NCBI RefSeq assembly: GCF_030150285.1
Contig: NZ_JASLGE010000079.1
Location: forward strand, 62,001-126,000
Direction: 5' to 3'
DNA: 64,000 nt
Source of the DNA: Pseudomonas sp.
Lineage (GTDB): Bacteria > Pseudomonadota > Gammaproteobacteria > Pseudomonadales > Pseudomonadaceae
Part shown: in pieces, positions 1-8,813 of the stretch
Position numbering within the stretch: the first letter of the stretch is position 1
How the letters are laid out: the number at the start of each line of letters is the position of its first letter
Made by a program: the position numbers and the translations under genes
The notes under the pieces: generated by a model
The model's input: only the letters and a program-made list of their open reading frames with translations
The model's database searches: none
Told to the model about the DNA's origin: nothing

Positions 1-234
1 CGCGCCACGCGCAGCCGTCTGATTGACGGTTATGTGCAAGGCAAATACTCCAGCGATCAGCTTTCCAGCGGCTTGTACGCGCTTTCGCTGGTGAGCAAGA
101 GCGTCACCAAGCAATGCCTGGGTAAGGCCAGCCATTCGTTTGTGCACATGTTGCCGGGCAATGTTCAGGGATTGCTGAAGGCCGGGAATGTGAAGGTGGG
201 CGTCATGGAAGCGAAGCCCGGCACGGGCAACTGA
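1..234 (+). CDS. C-terminal part of an unidentified protein
   Basis: An open frame enters from the left edge of the window and stops at 232-234, giving 77 visible residues ending in EAKPGTGN. The start lies outside the window; the internal ATG at 34 is just the first Met seen. The visible part has no membrane segment and no motif I recognise. It is followed by a FliL-like gene on the same strand about 150 bp away. I do not recognise the family and assign no function. Confidence 0.55.
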   Translation, partial: RATRSRLIDGYVQGKYSSDQLSSGLYALSLVSKSVTKQCLGKASHSFVHMLPGNVQGLLKAGNVKVGVMEAKPGTGN

Positions 235-382
235 CGAGAATCTGCGGGCCTTTGTGCCCGGCCGATAACGTCAGCAGTGCCTGTTGTGCCGGGCGCAAGA
301 ACCTGCGCGCAACCACCGTTGCCCTTGGGCCGTTGTCGGACGCCCTGTATGCTTGGCCTCACCCCGGACAAAGGAGCGAATT

Positions 383-787
383 GTGAAAGCGTGGATCGTG
401 TGGATGTTGGCTGCGTGCTTGCCCATGGCAGCGGTTGCCGAGGAGTCGGCTGACGGCGCGGCCAAGGTCGCCTACCTCACCCTAAGCCCGCCATTTGTCG
501 GCAACTACGGCCTGGACGGCAGCCAGAAGCTCAAGGTGTATAAAGCGGATATTTCGTTGCGTGTGACAGGGCCGGAAGCGGCCAAGGCACTCAAGGACAA
601 TGAGCCGTTGATTCGCAATCAGTTGGTCATGTTGTTTGCCCAGCAGCCCAGCGACGGCATGAGCAGCGTCGAGGCGAAAGAGAAGCTGCGCCAGGAAGCG
701 TTGAAGCAGGTCCAGCAAGTCATGACTGACGAGACGGGCAAGCCGGTGGTTGAGGACCTGCTGTTCAATAACCTGATCGTTCAGTAA
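383..787 (+). CDS. FliL-like periplasmic protein
   Basis: A 134-aa protein starting with GTG at 383, chosen because an AGGAG motif sits 8 bases upstream and because the N-terminus is then a clean signal peptide (KAWIVWMLAACLPMAAVAEE, cleavage after AVA). The mature part has the FliL-family features LSPPFVGNYG, KVYKADISLRV and a C-terminal DETGKPVVEDLLFNNLIVQ. Flagellar FliL is usually anchored by an uncleaved N-terminal helix and sits in a fli operon; this one has a cleavable signal and no flagellar neighbours. It is therefore a FliL-family paralogue rather than the stator-associated FliL. Its role is unknown. Confidence 0.75.
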   Translation: MKAWIVWMLAACLPMAAVAEESADGAAKVAYLTLSPPFVGNYGLDGSQKLKVYKADISLRVTGPEAAKALKDNEPLIRNQLVMLFAQQPSDGMSSVEAKEKLRQEALKQVQQVMTDETGKPVVEDLLFNNLIVQ

Positions 788-846
788 GCCCGCCACCCTG
801 CAGGCACGAGCGTTGCTCGACGCCTGCCGGGTTTGTACAGGCTGAG

Positions 847-1965
847 CTAAGACGCCAGGCTTTTGCGGAACCTCGCCAGCGCAATCGCAAAGAACACCAG
901 CCCGATCCCGGCCAATGCCAGCAAGTCTGGCCACACCACATCAACCCCGGCATCGCGAAACAGGATCGCCGCGCTCAGGCTCACAAAGTGTGTCGACGGC
1001 GAACACTGCATCACCCATTGCAACCACACCGGCATGCTGTCCAGCGGCGTGCTGCCGCCCGACAGCAACAGCATGGGGATGATCACCGGTATGGCCAGCA
1101 AGCCAAACTGCGGTGTTGAACGGGCGAGGGTCGCCAAAAAGATACCCAGTGCGGTACTGGCAAACAGGTACAGCGCGGTGACCATCAAAAACAGTGTCAG
1201 CGACCCGGCCAACGGCACGCCCAGCGCCCATTTGACCACGACCTCCAGCGACACCCAGGTGCACAGCACCACCACCAGCATGTTGCTCCAGATTTTTGCC
1301 AGCATGATTTCCAGCGCCGTCAGCGGCAGCACCAGCAAGTGGTCAAGGGTGCCGTGCTCGCGTTCGCGCAGCAACGCGGTGCCGGTGAGTACGATGGCCA
1401 GAATGGTGATGTTGTTGACGATCTGAATCACCGCCAAAAACCAGCCACCTTCCAGGTTGGCATTGAACAGTGCGCGGCTGCTGATCAAGGCGGGTGTTGC
1501 GGCGGCTGCACTGCCTTGGCCGCTGTAGTTAAGCAGTTCGCGTTGGAAGATCCGGCCGATATAGCCCGCGCCCATAAAGGCCTGGCTCATGGCGGTGGCA
1601 TCGACGTTGACTTGTACGCTGGGGCTGCGTCCGGCCAGCAAGTCGGCCTGGAAATTGGCCGGTACGTTAATCACGAACGTGTACTGACCACCGTCCATCG
1701 ACTGGTCCAGTTGGTCATACGCCAAGGCCTGCGGGGCTTTGAACTCGGGCGGTAGCAGCGACTCAGTCAGCTTGCGTGAAAGCGGGCTGTGGTCTTCATC
1801 GACAATGGCGACGCTGGCGTTGTGCACGCCGATGATCGAACCGGCGGCGGGCATGTAAATCGCCACGGTAAAGGCGTACAGCAAGAACAGCAGCAGTACG
1901 CTGTCGTGACGCAGGCTGGTCAGTTCTTTCAGGCCAAGGCGCAGGATGTGCGAGAACGTATGCAT
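847..1965 (-). CDS. ABC-2 type transporter permease (YhhJ-like)
   Basis: A 372-aa ABC-2 family membrane permease. It has one N-terminal membrane segment (VLLLFLLYAFTVAIYM), a large periplasmic domain, then about five hydrophobic segments from residue 180 on, with the family signature LREREHGTLDHLLVLPLTALEIMLAKI. ATG at 1965 was chosen over upstream frames because GGAGG lies 5 bases before it. The start overlaps the TGA of the upstream rbbA-like gene by one base (TGATG), so translation is probably coupled. It is the last gene of a HlyD / ATPase-permease / permease operon. The exported substrate is unknown. Confidence 0.85.
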   Translation of the reverse strand: MHTFSHILRLGLKELTSLRHDSVLLLFLLYAFTVAIYMPAAGSIIGVHNASVAIVDEDHSPLSRKLTESLLPPEFKAPQALAYDQLDQSMDGGQYTFVINVPANFQADLLAGRSPSVQVNVDATAMSQAFMGAGYIGRIFQRELLNYSGQGSAAAATPALISSRALFNANLEGGWFLAVIQIVNNITILAIVLTGTALLREREHGTLDHLLVLPLTALEIMLAKIWSNMLVVVLCTWVSLEVVVKWALGVPLAGSLTLFLMVTALYLFASTALGIFLATLARSTPQFGLLAIPVIIPMLLLSGGSTPLDSMPVWLQWVMQCSPSTHFVSLSAAILFRDAGVDVVWPDLLALAGIGLVFFAIALARFRKSLAS

Positions 1966-4697
1966 CAAACCTCCTGCTTCTTGAGCATGACCAAGCTGAG
2001 CCCGGTAAACGCGACAAAGAACCCCAGCAGCGCCAGGCATTGCGGCCACAACTGGCGCAAGTCCAGCGCTTTAGTGAAAGTGCCGACGGCAATGTCGAGG
2101 AAGTACCCGGCCGGAAACAGCATGCCCATCAGCGCCGCCGAGCCGTCCAGCGACGAGCGCGGTACGATCAGGCCGGAGAACTGGATGGTCGGCAGGCTTG
2201 TGATGATCATCGTGCCCAGAATGGCTGCGATCTGGGTGCGGGTGAACGCTGAAATCAGCAGGCCCATGCTGGTGGTCGCCAGCACGTACAGCAGCCCGCC
2301 CAGCGCCAGTGTCAGGCCGCTGCCCTTGAACGGTACGCCAAACAGCCAGCGGTTCATCGCGACCAGCAGCGCCAGGTTGATCAGGCTCACGGCCAGATAC
2401 GGGGCCTGCTTGCCCAGCAGAAACTCCAGTCGGGTAAGCGGGGTGGCGTAGAAGTTGGTGATCGAGCCCAGCTCTTTTTCGCGCACGATGCCCAGCGCCG
2501 TGAGCATTGCCGGAATGAACGCCAGAATCAGCGCCATCACGCCGGGGCCGATGGCGTTCACACTGATCACGTCCTGGTTGTAGCGGAAACGGGTTTCGAG
2601 CTTGGCCGCTGCCAGCCGGTTTTGCGCCTGGCTGCTTTGGGCGGCCAGTTGCTCAAGGTTGGCCTGATGCACTGCTTCGACATAGCTGCGGCTGGTCTCG
2701 GCGCGAAAGGGCATGCCGCCATCCAGCCACGCCGCCACCGTGGGCTGGCGGCCGGCGTACAGGTCACGGCCGAACCCCGGCGGGATTTGCAGGGCAATTT
2801 TGATTTCGGAACGTTGTAAGCGCTTGTGCAATTCGTCGGCGCTCTGGATGGGCGCGTGCTCGTCGAAATACCGTGAACTGCGAAACGCCTCAAGGTAAGC
2901 GCGGCTCTGGGGGCTTTGATCCTGGTCGTATACGGCAAAGGCGAGGTTCTCGACGTCCAATGAAATGCCGTAGCCGAAAATCACCATCATGAACACCGCC
3001 CCCAGCAGGGCGAAGGCCATACGCACTTTGTCGCGCAGCAGTTCCTTGGATTCGCGGCTGGCCACTGCCAGCAGGCGCAACAGGCTGAAGCCGCTTTTGC
3101 TCACAGGCGGTGGCGTGTTGACGGGTGGGCTGACGGGGGGGTCTACCGGCGCGTCCGGGGTGGAACCCTGATCGCCTTGTGCCTGCTCAAGGCAGGTCAC
3201 AAAGGCGGCCTCCAGGGTTTCGCCGTGGAACTGCTGTTGCAGCGCATCCGGCGTATCGCATGCCAGCACCTTGCCCGCGTGCATCAACGAAATGCGGTCG
3301 CAGCGCTGGGCTTCGTTCATAAAGTGGGTGGACAAAAAGATCGTCACCCCTTGCTCACGCGACAGCTCGATCAGCAAACGCCAAAAGTCATCCCGTGCCG
3401 CCGGGTCAACGCCCGATGTGGGCTCATCCAGGATCAGCACTTCGGGGCGATGGAGTACCGCGACGGCCAGTGACAATCGTTGGCGCAGGCCCAGCGGTAA
3501 TTCACCGGACTGTTGATCGGCAATGTCGCCCAGGTCAAAGCGCTCAATCAGCTCTTCAATGCGCACTTGGCTATCTGCCTTGGGCAAATCGAACAGCTGG
3601 GCATGCAGCACCAGGTTTTGCCGCACGCTCAACTCGCCATACAGCGAGAAGCTCTGCGACATAAAGCCCACGCGCTTGCGGGTGGCCAGGTCCTTGGCGT
3701 TAACCGGGTTGCCCAGCAGCTTGGCGCTGCCTTCCGTGGCTGGCATCAGCCCGGTCAGCACTTTCATGGTGGTGGTTTTGCCGCAGCCGTTGGAACCCAA
3801 AAAGCCGAAGATTTCGCCTCGGCCAATGGCGAAACTCACCTTGTTGACGGCTGTAAAGTCGCCGAACTTGAGCGTCAAGTCGTGGGCTTCGATGGCGATG
3901 TCGCTGTTGTCGTGGGTGCGCGGCGGGATCACCAGGGGTTCATTGCTGTGGCCGCTGTCCCCTTGATGGTGAGTGAAGGCTTCGTCCAGTTTGCCGCTGG
4001 GTGTAACGGCCGCCAGCGCCTGGCTCAAGCCCGCAGCAATCAGGGTGCCACGGTCCAGCATCAGGCAATGCTCGAACTGCTCGGCCTCTTCCATGTAGGC
4101 GGTGGCCACCAGCAGCGTCAGTTGGGGACGTTGACTGCGCACGTCTTCCACCAGCTCCCAGAAGCGGCGTCGGGACAGTGGGTCAACACCGGTGGTGGGC
4201 TCGTCGAGAATCAGCAAGTCGGGTTCGTGAATCAGCGCACAGCACAGCCCGAGTTTTTGCTTCATGCCGCCCGACAGTTTGCCCGCCGGGCGTTCGGCAA
4301 AGCGCTCCAGGTCGGTGGCTTTGAGCAGTTCGGCCATGCGCTGTTCGCAGTCGTCCTTCGACAGACCAAACAGCGTGCCGAAAAAGCGAATGTTCTCGGT
4401 GATCGACAACTCCGGGTACAGGTTGCCGCCCAGGCCTTGCGGCATAAAGGCGATCAGCGGGTACAGGGTGTTGCGGTGGCGGCGGTTATCAATCGGGCCG
4501 CCGAGCACCTCAAGGGTGCCCTGCTGGAGTTTTTTGACCCCGGCGATCAACCCGAGCAGGCTCGATTTGCCTGCGCCGTCCGGCCCGATCAACCCACATC
4601 GCGTGCCTTTGGGCAGGCTGAAGGTGATGTCGAGAAGCGCTTGTTGTTTGCCGTACCTGTGACTGATGCCACGGGCGTCGAGCGCCAGGTCAGTCAT
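1965..4697 (-). CDS. rbbA: RbbA-type tandem ABC ATPase fused to a permease
   Basis: A 910-aa fusion. Two ABC ATPase domains come first: Walker A GPDGAGKSS near residue 38 and GSNGCGKTT near 303, each followed by an ABC signature and Walker B (LSGGMKQKLGL with LLILDEPTTGVDP; LPLGLRQRLSLA with VLILDEPTSGVDP). The second signature is degenerate (ELPLGLRQ instead of LSGGQ). A C-terminal ABC-2 permease of about 370 residues follows. This architecture is that of E. coli RbbA/YhiH, described as a ribosome-associated ATPase or putative transporter. The genomic setting between a HlyD adaptor and a second permease argues for an export role. The start overlaps the HlyD stop by 4 bp (ATGA). Confidence 0.88.
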   Translation of the reverse strand: MTDLALDARGISHRYGKQQALLDITFSLPKGTRCGLIGPDGAGKSSLLGLIAGVKKLQQGTLEVLGGPIDNRRHRNTLYPLIAFMPQGLGGNLYPELSITENIRFFGTLFGLSKDDCEQRMAELLKATDLERFAERPAGKLSGGMKQKLGLCCALIHEPDLLILDEPTTGVDPLSRRRFWELVEDVRSQRPQLTLLVATAYMEEAEQFEHCLMLDRGTLIAAGLSQALAAVTPSGKLDEAFTHHQGDSGHSNEPLVIPPRTHDNSDIAIEAHDLTLKFGDFTAVNKVSFAIGRGEIFGFLGSNGCGKTTTMKVLTGLMPATEGSAKLLGNPVNAKDLATRKRVGFMSQSFSLYGELSVRQNLVLHAQLFDLPKADSQVRIEELIERFDLGDIADQQSGELPLGLRQRLSLAVAVLHRPEVLILDEPTSGVDPAARDDFWRLLIELSREQGVTIFLSTHFMNEAQRCDRISLMHAGKVLACDTPDALQQQFHGETLEAAFVTCLEQAQGDQGSTPDAPVDPPVSPPVNTPPPVSKSGFSLLRLLAVASRESKELLRDKVRMAFALLGAVFMMVIFGYGISLDVENLAFAVYDQDQSPQSRAYLEAFRSSRYFDEHAPIQSADELHKRLQRSEIKIALQIPPGFGRDLYAGRQPTVAAWLDGGMPFRAETSRSYVEAVHQANLEQLAAQSSQAQNRLAAAKLETRFRYNQDVISVNAIGPGVMALILAFIPAMLTALGIVREKELGSITNFYATPLTRLEFLLGKQAPYLAVSLINLALLVAMNRWLFGVPFKGSGLTLALGGLLYVLATTSMGLLISAFTRTQIAAILGTMIITSLPTIQFSGLIVPRSSLDGSAALMGMLFPAGYFLDIAVGTFTKALDLRQLWPQCLALLGFFVAFTGLSLVMLKKQEV

Positions 4698-5659
4698 TGC
4701 AGGTTCGCCGGCCAGTCCACGTCAGCGGTTCGCACATAGCCTGCGCCAGGCATCCCCGGCTTGGCCTGCGGCACAGCGGCGGGGTCTGTCAGGCGCAGTT
4801 TGATGCGGAACACCAGTTTTTGCCGCTCGTCACGGGTTTCAACTTCTTTGGGCGTGAACTGCGACTTGGCCGCCACGAAGGCGATTTTGGCGGGCAGTGC
4901 TTGGTCGGGCAGGGCATCGAGCACGATACGGGCGTCTGCACCCACGGTGAGTTTGCCGACCACCGAGGCGGGCAAGTAGAGGTTCATGTACTGATCGCTG
5001 GGGTCGATCATCATAAACACGCGGCCACCCGCGCCCAGGACCTCGCCGGGTTCGGCCAGGCGTAATTGAATAATGCCGTTGATGGGCGCACGCAGGCTGC
5101 TGTCCTCGATCTCGCTGGTGAGCTGCGCCACCTGCGCCTGGCTCGACACAATGGCCGCTCTGGACGCGGCGACTTGCGCCTGTGCCGCGGTCACGGCGGC
5201 GCTGCTGGTATTGAACCGCGCTTGTTGTTGGTCGAGTTGCTGGCCGCTGGCGAAGCCGCGCTGGGCCAATTGGCTAAACCGCTTGAGTTCCTGGCTGGCC
5301 AGCAACTTTTCGCTTTGGCGCAACTGCACGTTGGCTTCATTGGCCGCCAGCGCTTCGCGGGCTCTTTGCACTTCGGCTTCAGCCTGGGCGCGGGTGGCTT
5401 CCAGAGTGCGGGTGTCCATGCGGGCCAGCAACTGGCCCTTGGTCACGCGGTCACCTTCGTCGACCAGCACTTCGGCCAGGCGGCCCGGAATTTTGGCGGC
5501 GATCTGGACTTCGGTGGATTCGAGACGACCGTTACCCATGCTGATGCCTTCGGGGAGGCGGTCGTGCTGGGATTTCCAGTAACCAAAGCCGCCGGCCGCC
5601 ACTAACAAAATGACCAAAGGAATAACGAAATAATGGGAAATGCGGTGATTCGAAGACAT
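4694..5659 (-). CDS. yhiI: HlyD-family periplasmic adaptor (YhiI-like)
   Basis: A 321-aa membrane-fusion protein. It has an N-terminal anchor (VIPLVILLVAAGGFGYW), a biotinyl-lipoyl half motif around residues 45-75 (IAAKIPGRLAEVLVDEGDRVTKGQLLARMD), a long Ala/Gln-rich coiled-coil hairpin at residues 80-185, the second lipoyl half (LRAPINGIIQLRLAEPGEVLGAGG) and a C-terminal beta-barrel region. It is the first gene of the operon and overlaps the ATPase-permease fusion by 4 bp. Adaptors of this class link an inner-membrane ABC exporter to an outer-membrane channel; no TolC-like gene is adjacent. Confidence 0.88.
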   Translation of the reverse strand: MSSNHRISHYFVIPLVILLVAAGGFGYWKSQHDRLPEGISMGNGRLESTEVQIAAKIPGRLAEVLVDEGDRVTKGQLLARMDTRTLEATRAQAEAEVQRAREALAANEANVQLRQSEKLLASQELKRFSQLAQRGFASGQQLDQQQARFNTSSAAVTAAQAQVAASRAAIVSSQAQVAQLTSEIEDSSLRAPINGIIQLRLAEPGEVLGAGGRVFMMIDPSDQYMNLYLPASVVGKLTVGADARIVLDALPDQALPAKIAFVAAKSQFTPKEVETRDERQKLVFRIKLRLTDPAAVPQAKPGMPGAGYVRTADVDWPANLQ

Positions 5660-5795
5660 GCCGACATCCTATGTCACAGAGCGCTCTAGTTTGATGGTTT
5701 CAAGGCGCGAGGCACTTGATGCCAATCAAAGGAAGATCAGAGCGTAGCCGCTAATACAGATTCAAGCTGCAAGATTTCAGCGTCAAGCGGCAAGT

Positions 5796-6269
5796 TTAAG
5801 CTGACCGCTCACCCCGTGTAGCTTGAAGCTCTGCGATAGCAGCCCACTCTTCGGCTGTTACAGGCATCACCGATAAGCGACTGCCTTTTTGCACCAGTGG
5901 CATTTGCGCCAGTGCACTTTGCTGTTTCAGGTAGTCGAGCTTGATGACGTTGGGGAAGGTTTGCACGTGGGCGACATGCAGTGCGCTCCACGGGTTTTTT
6001 TCGGGGCTGGCCTTGGGGTCGAAATAAGGGCTTTCAGGGTCGAGGGCGGTTGGGTCCGGGTACGCAGCCCGAACAATGCGACCAACGCCGGCAATGCCCG
6101 GCTCGGGGCAGCTGGAGTGGTAAAAGAAAAACGTATCGCCCTCGGCCATCGCCCGTATGAAATTACGCGCCTGATAGTTGCGAACGCCGTCCCAACGGGC
6201 TTCTCCGAGGGTTTGCAGGTCTTTGATGGAGAATTCGTCAGGCTCGGATTTCATCAGCCAATAGGCCAT
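5796..6269 (-). CDS. EVE domain-containing protein
   Basis: A 157-aa protein that is essentially one EVE domain, related to PUA/YTH folds. The N-terminal signature MAYWLMKSEPDEFSIKDL and the WDGVRNYQARNFIRAM segment are typical of the bacterial homologues of thymocyte nuclear protein 1. EVE domains are thought to bind modified bases in nucleic acids; nothing in this sequence identifies the ligand. It is transcribed away from the 49-aa small gene at 6465 and ends about 135 bp from the HlyD gene. Confidence 0.88.
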   Translation of the reverse strand: MAYWLMKSEPDEFSIKDLQTLGEARWDGVRNYQARNFIRAMAEGDTFFFYHSSCPEPGIAGVGRIVRAAYPDPTALDPESPYFDPKASPEKNPWSALHVAHVQTFPNVIKLDYLKQQSALAQMPLVQKGSRLSVMPVTAEEWAAIAELQATRGERSA

Positions 6270-6464
6270 TTTTACGGCTCCTGTGGTGCGGTCAGATTAT
6301 TTTGCCGGGCAACCGCTGGTAAACCGACAGTCGGTTGAAGACGGCGTTTGCGTGTCTGTTCGTGTTGCCTCAGAATGCCGGGATTTTAAGCTTGACGCTG
6401 CTGCACGGCCTATACCAAAAACCGTTGCTGTCATCGCGTTGGTTTGCCTGAAGGGGGGCAATCG

Positions 6465-6614
6465 ATGAAACGCAAACCGGATTTACTGTGGGTGCTGGTT
6501 ATTTTGTTCGGTTTAGGCGTGGTGACAACCGGTTATGCGCAAAGCCTCTGGTCTCATTCGACCGATGCGCCGATTGAATTGGCGCAACAGCAAGTACAAC
6601 CTTTCAAACGTTGA
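6465..6614 (+). CDS. small single-pass membrane protein (49 aa)
   Basis: A 49-codon frame reading MKRKPDLLWVLVILFG and then VVTTGYAQSLWSHS, ending VQPFKR. It has a positively charged N-terminus, one hydrophobic helix (residues 7-23) and a short polar tail, consistent with a single-pass inner-membrane protein or a signal peptide. A G-rich ribosome-binding site (AAGGGGGG) sits about 7 bases before ATG. It lies between the EVE-domain gene and the convergently transcribed 5-FCL gene. I recall similar short frames at this place in other pseudomonads but cannot verify this. Function unknown. Confidence 0.6.
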   Translation: MKRKPDLLWVLVILFGLGVVTTGYAQSLWSHSTDAPIELAQQQVQPFKR

Positions 6615-6657
6615 GTGTTACGCCATCGGCATCGCGTTTACCGTGATGCCGCCAAGG

Positions 6658-7263
6658 TCATTGGGCGACATACCATTGTTTGTCCGAGACCGTGCCCTGT
6701 AACGGCACATCCCAACTGGCCTGAGCCAGACTTCCGACTTTTTGACACTCGTGGGCCAGCCCCAGCAGCGTCGGCTTGCGCCAGCTTTGGCGACGCGCTT
6801 GGTACGCCAGGCTGCGGTCATAAAAACCGCCGCCCATGCCCAAGCGCCCACCCGTGTCATCAAACCCCACCAGCGGCAACAGCACCAGGTCCAGTGCCCA
6901 GACTTTGCGTTGGCGTGCGGGGTTGATGCGTGGTTCGAGAATTCGGAAGCGATTGGGGATTAATTGCTCGCCGGGGCTGATGCGCTGAAAGACCATTTTG
7001 GTTCTTGGCCAGGCATTGAGTACGGGCAAGTACGTGATTTTGCCGCGCCGCTGGGCTTCGCGCAGCAGCAGGCGAGGGTCTATTTCACCGTCAGTGGGCA
7101 GGTACAGCGAGATGTGTTTGGCGCGGCGGAACAGCGGGTGTTGCGCCAGTTGCCGGTAAAGGCCACGGGCGGCCTGGCGTTGCTGACAGGGCGTCAGCTC
7201 GCGGCGAGCCTTGCGCAGCAGTCGGCGAAGTTGCGGGCGTGTGGGCGTCGCAGGTTCGGTCAT
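6658..7263 (-). CDS. ygfA: 5-formyltetrahydrofolate cyclo-ligase
   Basis: A 201-aa cytosolic enzyme that converts 5-formyl-THF to 5,10-methenyl-THF using ATP, feeding one-carbon metabolism. Visible family features are the basic N-terminus RRLLRKARREL, YLPTDGEIDP, and the C-terminal ATP/folate-binding block LVLLPLVGFDDTGGRLGMGGGFYDRSLA. The gene follows 6S RNA and zapA on the same strand, the arrangement conserved across gamma-proteobacteria, where the 6S transcript and the cyclo-ligase gene are often co-transcribed. Confidence 0.93.
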   Translation of the reverse strand: MTEPATPTRPQLRRLLRKARRELTPCQQRQAARGLYRQLAQHPLFRRAKHISLYLPTDGEIDPRLLLREAQRRGKITYLPVLNAWPRTKMVFQRISPGEQLIPNRFRILEPRINPARQRKVWALDLVLLPLVGFDDTGGRLGMGGGFYDRSLAYQARRQSWRKPTLLGLAHECQKVGSLAQASWDVPLQGTVSDKQWYVAQ

Positions 7264-7350
7264 GATGGCGTGCTGTTCAGGCTCGAGTGCGCCGCAACGC
7301 GGTCTCGCAGAAAATCAATGCCAGCCAGTGGCTGGCATTGACCAAGAAAT

Positions 7351-7530
7351 CAGGCTCCCCGACGTACCGCTGTCGGCTTGGCCCTTGAACCCGAAAGTTC
7401 AAGGTGGAAGTTGCAGTAGACCTTAAGGCTTTCCGTCGAGCGGACATGCACACCGGTCCAACGTGCAAGCTCCAGGGTAGTGCGAATCGGCTCAGGGACA
7501 TCGCTAACTGGCGAATACTCCAGGGAGTGA
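7351..7530 (-). ncRNA. ssrS: 6S RNA
   Basis: The 180-nt minus-strand stretch between zapA and the cyclo-ligase gene matches 6S RNA in position and sequence. The complementary ends are CTCCCTGG (5') and GTCGGGGAGCC (3'). It contains the conserved block TGTCCCTGAGCCGAT, the GTGTGCATGTCCG segment, GAAAGCCTTAAGG and the hairpin CCTTGAACTTTCGGGTTCAAGG. 6S RNA mimics an open promoter and sequesters the sigma-70 RNA polymerase holoenzyme in stationary phase. A -10-like TATACT lies about 8 bases before the 5' end (near 7540). The exact ends are estimated to within a few bases. Confidence 0.93.
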
Positions 7531-7560
7531 CGCGAGTATACCCCAAAGAAACGTTTTGAA

Positions 7561-7890
7561 TCAGCTTTGGCGTTCGTTCGGATCAGTGGCCAGTACCAGG
7601 TCGACGCGATCGAGCAGGTCGCGCACCTGTTCACGGGTGGCGGTGCTGGGCTGAACATCGACAGTTTTCTGCGGGTCGTTCTGTTTGTGCAGCAGGTCGT
7701 GGGTGATGTTGAGTGCGGCCATCACGGCGATACGGTCAGCACCAATGACTTTTCCGCTGCTGCGGATCTCACGCATCTTGCCATCCAGATAACGGGCGGC
7801 ATTCACCAGGTTGCTGCGCTCTTCCTGGGGACACATGATCGAGTATTCTTTATCGAGGATGTGGACGGTGACGCTATTGCTTGAACTCAT
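7561..7890 (-). CDS. zapA: cell division protein ZapA
   Basis: A 109-aa protein of the ZapA family. The N-terminal domain VTVHILDKEYSIMCPQEERSNLVNAARYLDGKMREIRSSG and the following helix ADRIAVMAALNITHDLL are characteristic. ZapA cross-links FtsZ protofilaments at the Z-ring. Its ATG overlaps the stop codon of the upstream 69-aa coiled-coil gene by 4 bp, so both are probably translated from one message. 6S RNA follows directly downstream. Confidence 0.93.
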   Translation of the reverse strand: MSSSNSVTVHILDKEYSIMCPQEERSNLVNAARYLDGKMREIRSSGKVIGADRIAVMAALNITHDLLHKQNDPQKTVDVQPSTATREQVRDLLDRVDLVLATDPNERQS

Positions 7891-8096
7891 GAGTCTTGCT
7901 CCAGGGCTTTGAGGCGCGAAATCATCGATTCCACCTTGTGTCGGGCGATTTCGTTTTTTTCAATGAGGTGCGCGCGTTCCTCGCGCCAAGTCTTTTCCTG
8001 AGCAAGTAAGAGTCCGTTTTGACGCTTAAGTTGCTCGACTCGGCTAATCAACAGTTCAAGTCTAGCCATCAGTGCATGCAGGTCGGTGTCTTCCAT
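7887..8096 (-). CDS. TIGR02449-type coiled-coil protein
   Basis: A 69-aa protein, MEDTDLHALMARLELLISRVEQL onward, almost entirely heptad-repeat coiled coil with many charged residues (LLAQEKTWREERAHLIEKNEIARHKVESMISRLKALEQ). ATG at 8096 is chosen because the protein is then the length of the family and homogeneous; the frame is open further upstream but with unrelated composition. It overlaps zapA by 4 bp (ATGA), and this pairing is conserved in pseudomonads. The resemblance to ZapB-like coiled coils and its partner gene suggest a divisome link, which is inference. Confidence 0.8.
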   Translation of the reverse strand: MEDTDLHALMARLELLISRVEQLKRQNGLLLAQEKTWREERAHLIEKNEIARHKVESMISRLKALEQDS

Positions 8097-8229
8097 ATGT
8101 GTCCTACTGTGTCTTTTCTGATGGAGAGTGACTGCCAGGCATTGACGCCTTGATGGTCTGGCTCGTCTGCCGATGCTAGGATACAAGGCCTTCATTCTAG
8201 ACATAGCGCCGCTTGGCGCATAGCTGACC

Positions 8230-8784
8230 ATGCCTATCCAGAACTCTCCGTACCAAGCCTTTGCCACCCTGCTGACCAACAGCGGGTATAACGTGTCGCC
8301 TGCCGAACTGCATGGCCTGTTGCTGGGCCGCAGTTGCGCCGGCGCTGGCTTTGACCACGCCAGTTGGCTGGAAGCCGCCGCCGAACTGCTCGAAGGCGAG
8401 ATCCAGGACAACGTCCGCAATGCCCTGATCGGTTTGCAAGAAATGGTCAAAGGCGAGCTGACCAGTGACGACATGACGGTCGTGCTGCTGTTGCCGACGG
8501 ACGACGCGCCGCTGACCGAGCGCGCCGCTGCCTTGGGCGAATGGTGCCAAGGGTTTTTGACCGGCTTCGGGCTGACCCGCCGTGAATACGCCCTGAGCAC
8601 CGAGGCCTCCGAAGTGCTGCAGGACCTGGCTGCCATTGCTCAGGTGCAGGATGCGCTGGAAGAGTCCGATGACGGCGAAAACGACTATATGGAAGTGATG
8701 GAATACCTGCGCGTTGCGCCGCTGTTGCTGTTCACCGAAACCAAAAAAACCGATGAGTCGGCCGCCAAGCCTTCGCTGCACTGA
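8230..8784 (+). CDS. ygfB: UPF0149 (YgfB/YecA) family protein
   Basis: A 184-aa YgfB-family protein. Family landmarks are PAELHGLLLGRSCAGAG, GEWCQGFLTGFGL and an acidic EESDDGENDYMEVMEYLRVAPLLLF segment. In P. aeruginosa the family member is reported to modulate expression of the beta-lactamase ampC; that knowledge is from the family and not visible here. It is the first gene of a ygfB-pepP-ubiH-visC run and lies 29 bp before pepP. It is divergent from the zapA pair. Confidence 0.87.
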   Translation: MPIQNSPYQAFATLLTNSGYNVSPAELHGLLLGRSCAGAGFDHASWLEAAAELLEGEIQDNVRNALIGLQEMVKGELTSDDMTVVLLLPTDDAPLTERAAALGEWCQGFLTGFGLTRREYALSTEASEVLQDLAAIAQVQDALEESDDGENDYMEVMEYLRVAPLLLFTETKKTDESAAKPSLH

Positions 8785-8813
8785 TTGATCGTCAAGAGGG
8801 AACCTGTCTGCCC

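Noticed and set aside
3513..4739. 408-codon plus-strand frame opposite rbbA
   Set aside because: It is a shadow frame created by codon bias of the ABC gene; it has no domain or start signal, while the minus strand has two complete ATPase domains.
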